A stretch of 64,000 bases of DNA from Pseudomonas sp. IPO3778 (GTDB lineage: Bacteria; Pseudomonadota; Gammaproteobacteria; Pseudomonadales; Pseudomonadaceae). Below, one piece after another: positions 27,374-34,934 of the stretch. The stretch is from contig NZ_JACARC010000029.1 in assembly GCF_013386825.1 (NCBI RefSeq), positions 1 through 64,000 of the forward strand, written 5' to 3'. The position numbers were made by a program, and so were the translations under genes. Numbering within the stretch: position 1 is the stretch's first letter; every line of letters begins with the position of its first letter. The notes beneath the pieces were generated by a model. That model worked only from the letters and a program-made list of their open reading frames with translations, did no database searches and was not told the DNA's origin.

Positions 27374-28939
27374 TTAATCGCGTTCGGCCTTGAGGACTTC
27401 GTAGTCCCGCAACTTGTTGGCGATGGTGGTGTGAGAAACCCCCAGCCGCTTGCCCAACAGCCGGCTGCTGGGATGTTCGGCATACAACTGTTCCAGCACC
27501 GCCTTCTCGAAGCGCCCGACGATCGCCTCCAACCCGCCCTCCAGGGAAAAATCCCCCAGCGGCTGGCGCACGCCATAATCCGGCAGGCGAATGTGCTCGG
27601 CCTTGACCGTGCCGCCCTCACACAACGAAACCGCCTGGAACAGCACGTTCTCTAACTGCCGCACATTGCCCGGCCAGTGGTAATGACTGAGCCGGTCCAT
27701 CGCTCCCGGCGCGAGCTTGGGCAGCGGGCAGCCAATCTGCCGGCTGGCCTGATCGAGAAAGTGCTCCACCAGGGGCGACAAGCCATCAAGGCATTCGCGC
27801 AGGGGCGGGATATGCAGCGAAAGCACGTTCAGGCGGTGGTACAGGTCCTGACGAAATTCCCCCCGGGCGCAGAGTTCCGACAGGTCCACCTGAGTCGCGC
27901 AGATCACCCGCACATCTAGGTACACCTCTTCATCACTGCCGACCCGGCGAAAGCACCCGTCCTGCAAAAACCTCAGCAACTTCACCTGCAACCGCGCGCT
28001 CATTTCTCCGACACCGTCGAGAAACAGCGTACCGCCCGCCGTCAGTTCCAAAAGCCCCAGCTTGCCCTCCGCCCTCGCCCCTTCAAACGCGCCGGGGCCA
28101 TAACCAAACAGCTCGGTCTCGGCCATGGACTCCGGCAAACCGGCGCAATTGAGCGCCATCAACGGCGACTGCCCGCGCGGGCTGGCCAGGTGGCAGGCAC
28201 GGGCGAGCAGTTCTTTGCCGGTGCCGGTTTCGCCTTCTATTAATAGAGGCGCATCCAACGGTGCCATGCGCCGGGCTTCACGCACCACGGCGGCCATGAC
28301 TCTGGAGCTTTGGAAGATGCTGTCGAAGCCGCGCAGTTCTTGCTTGCGCACATTGTAGATACGCTCACCGACCCGGTCGGCGCGGTGCAGGGTCAGCACG
28401 GCGCCGGCCATGGCTTCGCTGTCGTCGTGTTCGGAGGATTGCAATGGGGCGATGTCGGCCAGGAACACGTCCCCCTTGACCTTGACCCGCAGGCCGTTGA
28501 TCCGCGATTTACTGGCCCGCACCAGTTCCGGCAAATCGAAGTCTTCGGCGTAGCGCGACAACGGAATGCCCGGCACCTCGTCCACGCGCACCCCGAGCAA
28601 CTGCGCCGCCGCGCGGTTGGCGGCAACGATGGAGCCGCCCATGTCGATGGAAAGCACCGGAAACTCCAGGGCGCCCAGCAGGGCGTTCAGCTCCATATGC
28701 CGACGTTCGCTGGGCATCAGCCCTACCCGCTTCACGCCAAATACCCCGGCAATCGCTTCGAACTGCGGGCGCAGGGCCTGGAACTGCAGGTTCACCAGGT
28801 TCGGGCAATACAGGTAGATGGCGTTGCCGTGCTCGCCGCCAACCTCGCCCTTGGCGACGTTCACGCCGTACTCCACCAGCAGGTTGAGGATGTCCCGCAG
28901 GATGCCGATGCGGTTCTGGCAATGCACTTTGATACGCAT
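27374..28939 (-). CDS. phhR: TyrR-family regulator PhhR
   Basis: A 521-residue activator of aromatic amino acid catabolism. It has an N-terminal ACT domain (about 1-70), a PAS domain (about 80-190), an AAA+ domain with Walker A GETGTGKE (236-243), and a C-terminal helix-turn-helix (GKRLGVSHTTIANKLRDY). The sigma-54 contact loop is altered to GAFEGA (283-288), as in TyrR-like proteins that work with sigma-70. It is transcribed divergently from phhABC with a 266-base gap. Known family members bind TGTAAA-N6-TTTACA boxes. The ATG lacks a clear ribosome site. Confidence 0.93.
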   Translation of the reverse strand: MRIKVHCQNRIGILRDILNLLVEYGVNVAKGEVGGEHGNAIYLYCPNLVNLQFQALRPQFEAIAGVFGVKRVGLMPSERRHMELNALLGALEFPVLSIDMGGSIVAANRAAAQLLGVRVDEVPGIPLSRYAEDFDLPELVRASKSRINGLRVKVKGDVFLADIAPLQSSEHDDSEAMAGAVLTLHRADRVGERIYNVRKQELRGFDSIFQSSRVMAAVVREARRMAPLDAPLLIEGETGTGKELLARACHLASPRGQSPLMALNCAGLPESMAETELFGYGPGAFEGARAEGKLGLLELTAGGTLFLDGVGEMSARLQVKLLRFLQDGCFRRVGSDEEVYLDVRVICATQVDLSELCARGEFRQDLYHRLNVLSLHIPPLRECLDGLSPLVEHFLDQASRQIGCPLPKLAPGAMDRLSHYHWPGNVRQLENVLFQAVSLCEGGTVKAEHIRLPDYGVRQPLGDFSLEGGLEAIVGRFEKAVLEQLYAEHPSSRLLGKRLGVSHTTIANKLRDYEVLKAERD

Positions 28940-29068
28940 AAGAGGGCCCGAATGGTGGTCGCCGCTGCGTCTTTTTGCCGCTGGGCGCAGATAATCGTCA
29001 AGATTATGTGACAGCTGCAGGACTTTTCACACCGACAATTCGCCGCGTACAGCAGCAAAGCCGAAAAT

Positions 29069-29086
29069 CGTAACGAAAACTTTACG
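29069..29086. promoter_or_regulatory. Candidate PhhR/TyrR box upstream of phhA
   Basis: CGTAAC-gaaaac-TTTACG matches the TyrR/PhhR box TGTAAA-N6-TTTACA at 9 of 12 positions with exact spacing. It lies 120 bases upstream of phhA in the divergent phhR-phhA intergenic region. This is a pattern match only. Confidence 0.55.
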
Positions 29087-29205
29087 AAGGTTGGTAACTT
29101 TTCCTACTGTGCACCCACAACGGTGGATGGATTCTTGCCCCTGGCGGCGTATCAATAGGCTCATCCCAGGACATAACAAGAACGAATGCCTAGCAGGAGA
29201 GCAGT

Positions 29206-29997
29206 ATGAAGCAGACGCAGTACGTGGCCCGCGAGCCCGACGCGAACGGTTTTATCGACTACCCGCCCGAAGAACACGCGGTGTGGAACACCTTGATCAC
29301 GCGCCAATTGAAAGTGATCGAGGGCCGCGCCTGCCAGGAATACCTGGACGGCATCGACAAGCTCGGCCTGCCTCACGACCGCATTCCGCAACTGGCGGAA
29401 ATCAACAAGGTGCTGGCCGAAACCACCGGCTGGCAAGTGGCTCGGGTACCGGCGCTGATCCCCTTCCAGACTTTTTTCGAATTGCTCGCCAGTAAACAGT
29501 TTCCGGTTGCGACGTTTATTCGTACCCGTGAAGAGCTGGATTACCTGCAAGAGCCAGACATTTTTCACGAAATCTTCGGCCACTGCCCACTGCTGACCAA
29601 CCCCTGGTTCGCGGAATTTACCCACACCTACGGCAAGCTCGGTCTGGCCGCCACCAAGGAACAGCGTGTGTACCTGGCGCGCCTGTACTGGATGACCATC
29701 GAGTTCGGCCTGGTGGACACACCCGAAGGCCGGCGCATCTACGGCGGCGGCATTCTGTCATCGCCCAAGGAGACGGTGTACAGCCTCTCGGACGCGCCCG
29801 AGCATCAAGCTTTCGACCCGCTGGAAGCGATGCGCACGCCGTATCGCATCGACATCCTGCAACCGCTGTACTTCGCCCTGCCCAACCTCAAGCGCCTGTT
29901 CGAAGTGGCGCAGGAAGACATCATGGGCATGGTCGAACGCGGGATGCAGCTGGGCCTGCACGCGCCGAAATTCCCGCCCAAGCCCAAGGCGGCGTGA
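29206..29997 (+). CDS. phhA: Phenylalanine 4-monooxygenase PhhA
   Basis: A 263-residue tetrahydrobiopterin-dependent hydroxylase that converts phenylalanine to tyrosine. The iron ligands are His121 and His126 (FHEIFGHCPLL) and Glu166 (YWMTIEFGLV). The length is that of the single-domain bacterial enzyme. A GCAGGAGAGCAGT ribosome region precedes the ATG. It is the first gene of the phhABC operon; the pterin-recycling and aminotransferase steps follow directly. Confidence 0.97.
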   Translation: MKQTQYVAREPDANGFIDYPPEEHAVWNTLITRQLKVIEGRACQEYLDGIDKLGLPHDRIPQLAEINKVLAETTGWQVARVPALIPFQTFFELLASKQFPVATFIRTREELDYLQEPDIFHEIFGHCPLLTNPWFAEFTHTYGKLGLAATKEQRVYLARLYWMTIEFGLVDTPEGRRIYGGGILSSPKETVYSLSDAPEHQAFDPLEAMRTPYRIDILQPLYFALPNLKRLFEVAQEDIMGMVERGMQLGLHAPKFPPKPKAA

Positions 29998-30102
29998 ACC
30001 GCGGCTTTTAAGGCCAGGTGAGTCTGTTCCCTGGCCCCGCGTTGCTTTAGGGTGACGCCACTGACGACCGTTTTCCAAACACTCGATTTCAGGAATACCC
30101 AC

Positions 30103-30459
30103 ATGACCACGTTGAACCAAGCCCACTGCGAAGCCTGCCGCGCCGACGCCCCGCAAGTCAGCGACGAAGAGTTGCCGGTGCTGATCAAGCAGATCCCCGA
30201 CTGGAACATCGAAGTACGCGACGGTGTGATGCAGCTGGAAAAGGTCTTCCTGTTCAAGAATTTCAAATTTGCCCTGGCCTTCACCAACGCCGTGGGCGTG
30301 ATCTCTGAAGCGGAAGGCCATCACCCGGGCCTGCTCACCGAATGGGGCAAAGTCACCGTGACCTGGTGGAGCCACTCCATCAAGGGCCTGCACCGCAATG
30401 ACTTCATCATGGCCGCGCGCACTGACGAAGTGGCCAAGGATGCCGAGGGCCGCAAGTAA
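30103..30459 (+). CDS. phhB: 4a-hydroxytetrahydrobiopterin dehydratase PhhB
   Basis: A 118-residue pterin-4a-carbinolamine dehydratase that regenerates the PhhA cofactor. The active-site region is [19 protein letters not shown] followed by [14 protein letters not shown]. The frame extends 17 codons upstream, but the ATG at 30103 has a CAGGA site and gives the usual [14 protein letters not shown]-terminus. Its stop overlaps the start of phhC (TAATG). Confidence 0.96.
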   Translation: MTTLNQAHCEACRADAPQVSDEELPVLIKQIPDWNIEVRDGVMQLEKVFLFKNFKFALAFTNAVGVISEAEGHHPGLLTEWGKVTVTWWSHSIKGLHRNDFIMAARTDEVAKDAEGRK

Positions 30460-31655
30460 TGCATTTTGACGCGATTGGCCGGGTGCCCGGGGACCCGATC
30501 CTCGGGCTGATGGAGCTGTATGCCCAGGACCCCAACCCGAACAAGTTCGACCTTGGCGTAGGCGTGTACAAGGACGATCAGGGCCTGACGCCGATCCCGC
30601 ATTCGGTGAAGCTGGCCGAACAGCGCCTGGTGGAGCAACAGACCACCAAGACCTACATCGGCGGCCACGGCAATGCCGCGTTCGGCACGCTGATCAGTGA
30701 GCTGGTGCTGGGCGCCGGTTCGCCGCTGCTGAGCGAACGCCGCGCCGGCGCCACCCAGACACCCGGCGGCACCGGTGCCCTGCGCTTGAGCGCCGACTTT
30801 ATCGCCCACAGCCTCCCGGGCCGTGGCGTCTGGCTGAGCAACCCGACCTGGCCGATCCACGAAACCATCTTCGCCAAGGCCGGCCTCAAGGTCAGCCATT
30901 ACCCGTATGTGGGCAGCGACAACCGCCTGGATGTGGCGGCGATGCTGGCCACGCTGTCTACGGTGCCAACAGGCGATGTGGTGCTGTTGCACGCCTGCTG
31001 CCACAACCCGACCGGCTTTGACTTGTCCCAGGACGACTGGCGCCAGGTACTGAAGATCGTGCGCGAGCGCGAGCTGCTGCCGCTGATCGATTTTGCCTAC
31101 CAGGGTTTTGGCGACGGCCTGGAACAGGATGCGTGGGCCGTGCGGTTGTTTGCGACCGAGCTGCCTGAAGTGTTGATCACCAGTTCCTGCTCGAAGAACT
31201 TTGGCCTGTACAGCGACCGCGTGGGCGCGCTGATTGTGTGCGCGACGAACGCCGAGAAACTGACGGATGTGCGCAGCCAGCTGGCGTTTACTGCGCGTAA
31301 TTTGTGGTCGACGCCACCGGACCATGGGGCCGCGGTGGTGGCGACCATTCTTGGTGATGCCGGGCTGAAAAAGCAGTGGGCCGAGGAAGTGGAAGCGATG
31401 CGGGCGCGGATTGCACAGTTGCGTTCCGGGTTGGTGGAAGCGCTGGCGCCCCATGGCTTGTCGGAACAGTTTGCCCATATTGCGGCGCAACGCGGGATGT
31501 TTTCCTATACCGGGCTGAGCGCCTCGCAGGTGCAACGACTGCGGGAGAAGCACAGCGTGTATATGGTCAACTCCGGGCGTGCGAACGTGGCGGGGATTGA
31601 TGCGACGCGGTTGACGCTGCTCGCGCAAGCGATCGCGGATGTTTCCAATACCTAA
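30459..31655 (+). CDS. phhC: Aromatic amino acid aminotransferase PhhC
   Basis: A 398-residue class I PLP-dependent aminotransferase of the AspC/TyrB subfamily, expected to convert tyrosine to 4-hydroxyphenylpyruvate. The PLP lysine is Lys246 (SSCSKNFGLYSDRVG); Asn183 is in CCHNPTG. It is translationally coupled to phhB by a TAATG overlap, which supports the catabolic assignment over a biosynthetic one. A REPIN follows its stop codon. Confidence 0.95.
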   Translation: MHFDAIGRVPGDPILGLMELYAQDPNPNKFDLGVGVYKDDQGLTPIPHSVKLAEQRLVEQQTTKTYIGGHGNAAFGTLISELVLGAGSPLLSERRAGATQTPGGTGALRLSADFIAHSLPGRGVWLSNPTWPIHETIFAKAGLKVSHYPYVGSDNRLDVAAMLATLSTVPTGDVVLLHACCHNPTGFDLSQDDWRQVLKIVRERELLPLIDFAYQGFGDGLEQDAWAVRLFATELPEVLITSSCSKNFGLYSDRVGALIVCATNAEKLTDVRSQLAFTARNLWSTPPDHGAAVVATILGDAGLKKQWAEEVEAMRARIAQLRSGLVEALAPHGLSEQFAHIAAQRGMFSYTGLSASQVQRLREKHSVYMVNSGRANVAGIDATRLTLLAQAIADVSNT

Positions 31656-31675
31656 TTGAAGAAACCGGATCCAAG

Positions 31676-31762
31676 TGTGGGAGCTGGCTTGCCTGCGATG
31701 CAGACAACTCGGTCTGTCTATAAAACCGACTTGATGCTATCGCAGGCAAGCCAGCTCCCACA
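31676..31762. repeat. REPIN, TGTGGGAGC type
   Basis: Inverted REP copies (tgtgggagctggcttgcctg and complement) lie between the convergent ends of phhC and the LpxH-like gene. The outer stem is nearly perfect, so it can form one long hairpin and act as a bidirectional 3' boundary. Confidence 0.92.
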
Positions 31763-31780
31763 CTTGGACCGAGCCAATCT

Positions 31781-32590
31781 TTAACCAGCAACCATCTCAG
31801 CCTTGAGCTGCGCCTCTTTGGCCTGGGCATCCGCCAACCGATACAGCTCGATATGCCCGTCCCAGTGCTCGATCAACGCCGTGCACGACTCCACCCAATC
31901 CCCGCAATTGAGGTAGTCCACCTCGCCCACCTTGCGAATCTCCGCATGGTGAATATGCCCGCACACCACGCCGTGCAATTCGCGCTTGGTCACTTCGTGG
32001 GCAATCGCTTCTTCAAAATCACTGATAAAGCTGACGGCCGTCTTGACCTTGTGCTTGAGGTACGCCGACAACGACCAGTAGCCATAGCCATAGCGCGCCC
32101 GCCAATGGTTCAGCCAGCGGTTGAGGGTCAGGGTGAATTCATAGGCCGAGTCGCCCAGAAACGCCAGCCAGCGGTGATAGCGGGTGATCACGTCGAATTG
32201 GTCACCATGGATCACCAGCAAGTGCCGGCCATCGGCCGTCACGTGCACCGCCTCGTCCACCAGTTGGATATTGCCGAGGATCAGCTTCGAATAGCGGCGC
32301 AGAAACTCATCGTGGTTGCCGGTGACATAGATCACCTCGGTGCCGCGCTTGCTCATGGTCAGCAAGCGGCGGATCACGTTGGTGTGGGCCTGGGGCCAAT
32401 ACATGCCGCTGCGCAGTTTCCAGCCGTCGATGATATCGCCCACCAGGTAGACCTTGTCGGCGTGGTAGCCCTTGAGGAAGTGCGAAAGGTGTTCGGCCTG
32501 GCAGTCCCGCGTGCCCAGATGCACGTCGGAAATCCACAGGGTACGCACCCGTTGCTTGCGGCTGGGTTTGGCGAGTTCGGCGCTGGTCAT
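31781..32590 (-). CDS. UDP-2,3-diacylglucosamine diphosphatase-like metallophosphoesterase
   Basis: A 269-residue calcineurin-fold phosphoesterase with all metal-binding motifs: ISDVHLG, GDIIDGWK, TGNHDEF and the C-terminal GHIHHAEI. It resembles the LpxH/LpxH2 group (lipid A precursor pyrophosphatases) but is longer than classical LpxH (about 240 residues), so it is probably a paralogue with an unproven substrate. I prefer the ATG at 32590 to the one at 32596 because GAGG lies 7 bases before it and only 1 base before the other. It is divergent from an AraC regulator. Confidence 0.85.
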   Translation of the reverse strand: MTSAELAKPSRKQRVRTLWISDVHLGTRDCQAEHLSHFLKGYHADKVYLVGDIIDGWKLRSGMYWPQAHTNVIRRLLTMSKRGTEVIYVTGNHDEFLRRYSKLILGNIQLVDEAVHVTADGRHLLVIHGDQFDVITRYHRWLAFLGDSAYEFTLTLNRWLNHWRARYGYGYWSLSAYLKHKVKTAVSFISDFEEAIAHEVTKRELHGVVCGHIHHAEIRKVGEVDYLNCGDWVESCTALIEHWDGHIELYRLADAQAKEAQLKAEMVAG

Positions 32591-32723
32591 GGGCATGCCT
32601 CACGGTGTTTTCGCGAGCTTGCGCCCATGGGGTTAATAGCCCATGACAGTGTTGCGTCAGTCTGATGACAGCGCCCAATACGGGCGATGCGATGTAAACT
32701 GCGGGCCTGCCCAGGAGACTGCG

Positions 32724-33524
32724 ATGAGACCGAACCTCACGCTACGCCACTACGTCGAAGAGCCCATCGCCCACAGCCACGATCATGCCCAGCTGGTGTT
32801 TGGCCTGTCCGGGCATCTGGACTTCGAGGTGGATGGCCGTGGCAGCCAGGTGCAGCACAGCAGCGTGATGGTGCTGCCCTACGCCGCCCACCACGCCTGC
32901 ATCAGCCGCGATGGCAGCCGCTGCCTGGTGCTGGACGTGCCCGACGAGCACTGGTTGGCGCAGTCCCTGGGGGACCATGCCGACGCCAGCCGCCGCCTGC
33001 TCGACCAGTCCGCCCACCTGACCCTCGACAATCGCCAAAGCCAACTGGTGCAGTGGCTGGCCAGCAGCCCGGTGGACGATCCGCTGATCGTCCAGCAAGG
33101 CGCCGTATTGCTGCTGGCCAGCCTCAATCTCGCGCAACCGCCGGTGGGCAAGCGCCTGCCGTATGCCGCGTTCAATGCGCATATCCAGCGACACGCGGCG
33201 CACCCACTGCAAGTGGCCGACCTGGCGAAGCTCGCCGACCTGTCCGTGGCCCGCCTGCATGCGCGGTTTATCGCGGAATGCGGACAGACACCGATGGACT
33301 ACATCCGCACCCGGCGCCTGCAGATGGCCCGCAATCTGTTGCGCGACAGCCCGTTGCCCATTGGCGAGATTGCCGCGCGGGTGGGGTATGGTTCGCAAAG
33401 TGCGTTTGCGGCGGCGATGTTGCGGGAGTTTGGCGCATCGCCCGGTGCCATTAGACGAGCGCGGTCTACTGTGGGAACTGGCTTGCCTGCTGCGATAGCA
33501 GTGGATCAGTTAATAATTGATTGA
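32724..33524 (+). CDS. AraC-family transcriptional regulator
   Basis: A 266-residue regulator with an N-terminal cupin-like sensing domain (HSHDHAQLVFGLSGHLDFEV) and a C-terminal double helix-turn-helix (DLAKLADLSVARLHARFIAE; IGEIAARVGYGSQSAFAAAMLREFGASPGAIRR). The start at 32724 has an AGGAG site. The last 19 or so residues after RRAR are encoded by the beginning of a REPIN, so the natural stop has probably been lost or displaced. The target is unknown; the divergent LpxH-like gene and the downstream DMT permease are candidates. Confidence 0.9.
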   Translation: MRPNLTLRHYVEEPIAHSHDHAQLVFGLSGHLDFEVDGRGSQVQHSSVMVLPYAAHHACISRDGSRCLVLDVPDEHWLAQSLGDHADASRRLLDQSAHLTLDNRQSQLVQWLASSPVDDPLIVQQGAVLLLASLNLAQPPVGKRLPYAAFNAHIQRHAAHPLQVADLAKLADLSVARLHARFIAECGQTPMDYIRTRRLQMARNLLRDSPLPIGEIAARVGYGSQSAFAAAMLREFGASPGAIRRARSTVGTGLPAAIAVDQLIID

Positions 33525-33561
33525 CTGACCCTCCGCTATCGCAGGCAAGCCAGCTCCCACA
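33470..33561. repeat. REPIN overlapping the end of the AraC gene
   Basis: Inverted REP copies (tgtgggaactggcttgcctg and the complement of tgtgggagctggcttgcctg). The left half lies inside the AraC reading frame and the stop codon falls in the spacer between the two REPs. The left copy carries a substitution (ggaact for ggagct) not present in the right copy. Confidence 0.9.
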
Positions 33562-33682
33562 TTTGATCTCCTCTGCTTTTGAAACAAGAGCCCTGCGACA
33601 AATCCCGCGAGCCCAACGACAGACGCGACCGCGTACAACCCTCTAGACTGCGATCCTGTAAACCCGTTGTTTAAGGACCGTA

Positions 33683-34573
33683 ATGACTCCCCGCACAGCC
33701 CTAGGCGCCCTGCATATCGGCGCATTGATGTTTGGCCTCACTGGCGTGTTCGGCAAGCTGGCGGCCGCCTCGCCGGCGATCATCGTGTTCGGCCGCGCCG
33801 CGTTCGCCGTGATTGCCCTGGCGATCTTTGCGCGCTTCGCCAGCAACACCACCTGGCAAAAACTCCAGGCCCGCGACTGGCGCCGCCTGCTGGTCAGCGG
33901 CCTGCTGCTGGCCGCGCATTGGGTGAGTTTCTTTATTGCGGTGAAGATCGCGGGCGTGGCCATCGCCACCTTGGGTTTCACCACGTTCCCGGCGTTTACG
34001 GTGATTCTCGAGGGTCTGATTTTCCGCGAGCGGATTCGCGCCAATGAAATCCTGCTGGTAGTGCTGGTGAGCATCGGCCTGGTGCTGGTCACGCCGGATT
34101 TCAACCTCGCCAGCCAAGCCACCAGCGGCCTGTTGTGGGCCGTGGGTTCCGGTTTGCTGTTCTCGCTGCTGTCGCTGAACAATCGCGCCAGCGGGCGCAT
34201 CCCGCCGGTGCAGGCTGCCTTGTGCCAGAACGTGGTCGTCGCCCTATGCCTGCTGCCGGTCGCCGCGCCCGGGCTGGCCGAGGTGCGTGGGCTGGACTGG
34301 CTGTGGATCGGCCTGCTCGGGGTGTTCTGCACCGGCCTGGCCCACAGCCTGTTTGTCGCCAGCCTCGCTGTGCTCAAGGCCCGCACGGCGGCGGTGGTCT
34401 TCGCCATGGAGCCGGTCTACGGCATCACCGTGGCCTGGCTGCTGTTTGCCGAAACCCCGACCCTGCGCATGCTGATGGGCGGCGCGCTGATCATCGTCGC
34501 CATCGTGGTGTCCGGGTTGATGGGCAGTGCCAAACCGGGCAAACAAGCCGCAGCCACGGCTGACGCTCACTGA
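33683..34573 (+). CDS. EamA/DMT-family inner-membrane transporter
   Basis: A 296-residue permease with ten predicted transmembrane segments in two EamA repeats (N-terminal HIGALMFGLTGVFGKLAAASPAII; second repeat ending TPTLRMLMGGALIIVAIVVSG). It is a probable drug/metabolite or amino-acid exporter; the substrate cannot be read from the sequence. An AAGGA site precedes the ATG. Its last 7 bases overlap the end of the convergent SelW-like gene. Confidence 0.9.
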   Translation: MTPRTALGALHIGALMFGLTGVFGKLAAASPAIIVFGRAAFAVIALAIFARFASNTTWQKLQARDWRRLLVSGLLLAAHWVSFFIAVKIAGVAIATLGFTTFPAFTVILEGLIFRERIRANEILLVVLVSIGLVLVTPDFNLASQATSGLLWAVGSGLLFSLLSLNNRASGRIPPVQAALCQNVVVALCLLPVAAPGLAEVRGLDWLWIGLLGVFCTGLAHSLFVASLAVLKARTAAVVFAMEPVYGITVAWLLFAETPTLRMLMGGALIIVAIVVSGLMGSAKPGKQAAATADAH

Positions 34574-34854
34574 GTACGGTCGTTATGCCCAAGGTCCCGT
34601 TGCGGGTCGATCTGGTCGCGCACCCGCTGCTTGAGCACCTTGGCTTCCGGGAAACCACCGTCGGCCTTGCGCTCCCAGATCTGCACGCCATCGCAGGTAA
34701 TCCGAAACGCGCCGCCGGTGGCCGGCTCCAGTGCCACTTTGCCCAGGTCATCGGCGAACGTGCTCAACAGTTCCTGGGCCAGCCAGGCGGCGCGCAGCAG
34801 CCACTGACACTGGGTGCAATAGGTGATGACAATCTCGGGTTTGGCCGCAGACAT
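34567..34854 (-). CDS. SelT/SelW/SelH-family thioredoxin-like protein
   Basis: A 95-residue protein of the Rdx family with the N-terminal redox motif YCTQCQW (CxxC; no selenocysteine) followed by the family helix LLRAAWLAQELLSTF. The conserved GGAF and the C-terminal VWERKADGGFPEAKVLKQRVRD-type segment (from IWERKADGG) are present. The role is probably thiol redox, but the substrate is unknown. The start at 34854 begins MSAAKPEIVI; the longer open frame upstream is low-complexity and rejected. It converges on and overlaps the DMT permease by 7 bases. Confidence 0.9.
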   Translation of the reverse strand: MSAAKPEIVITYCTQCQWLLRAAWLAQELLSTFADDLGKVALEPATGGAFRITCDGVQIWERKADGGFPEAKVLKQRVRDQIDPQRDLGHNDRTQ

Positions 34855-34934
34855 GAATTGACTGGCTCCTGCTTGGCGGGTTGAAAGGATCGAGTGGCTA
34901 TAATACCGGCCTTTACCGTCCAGCCTTGAGATTG

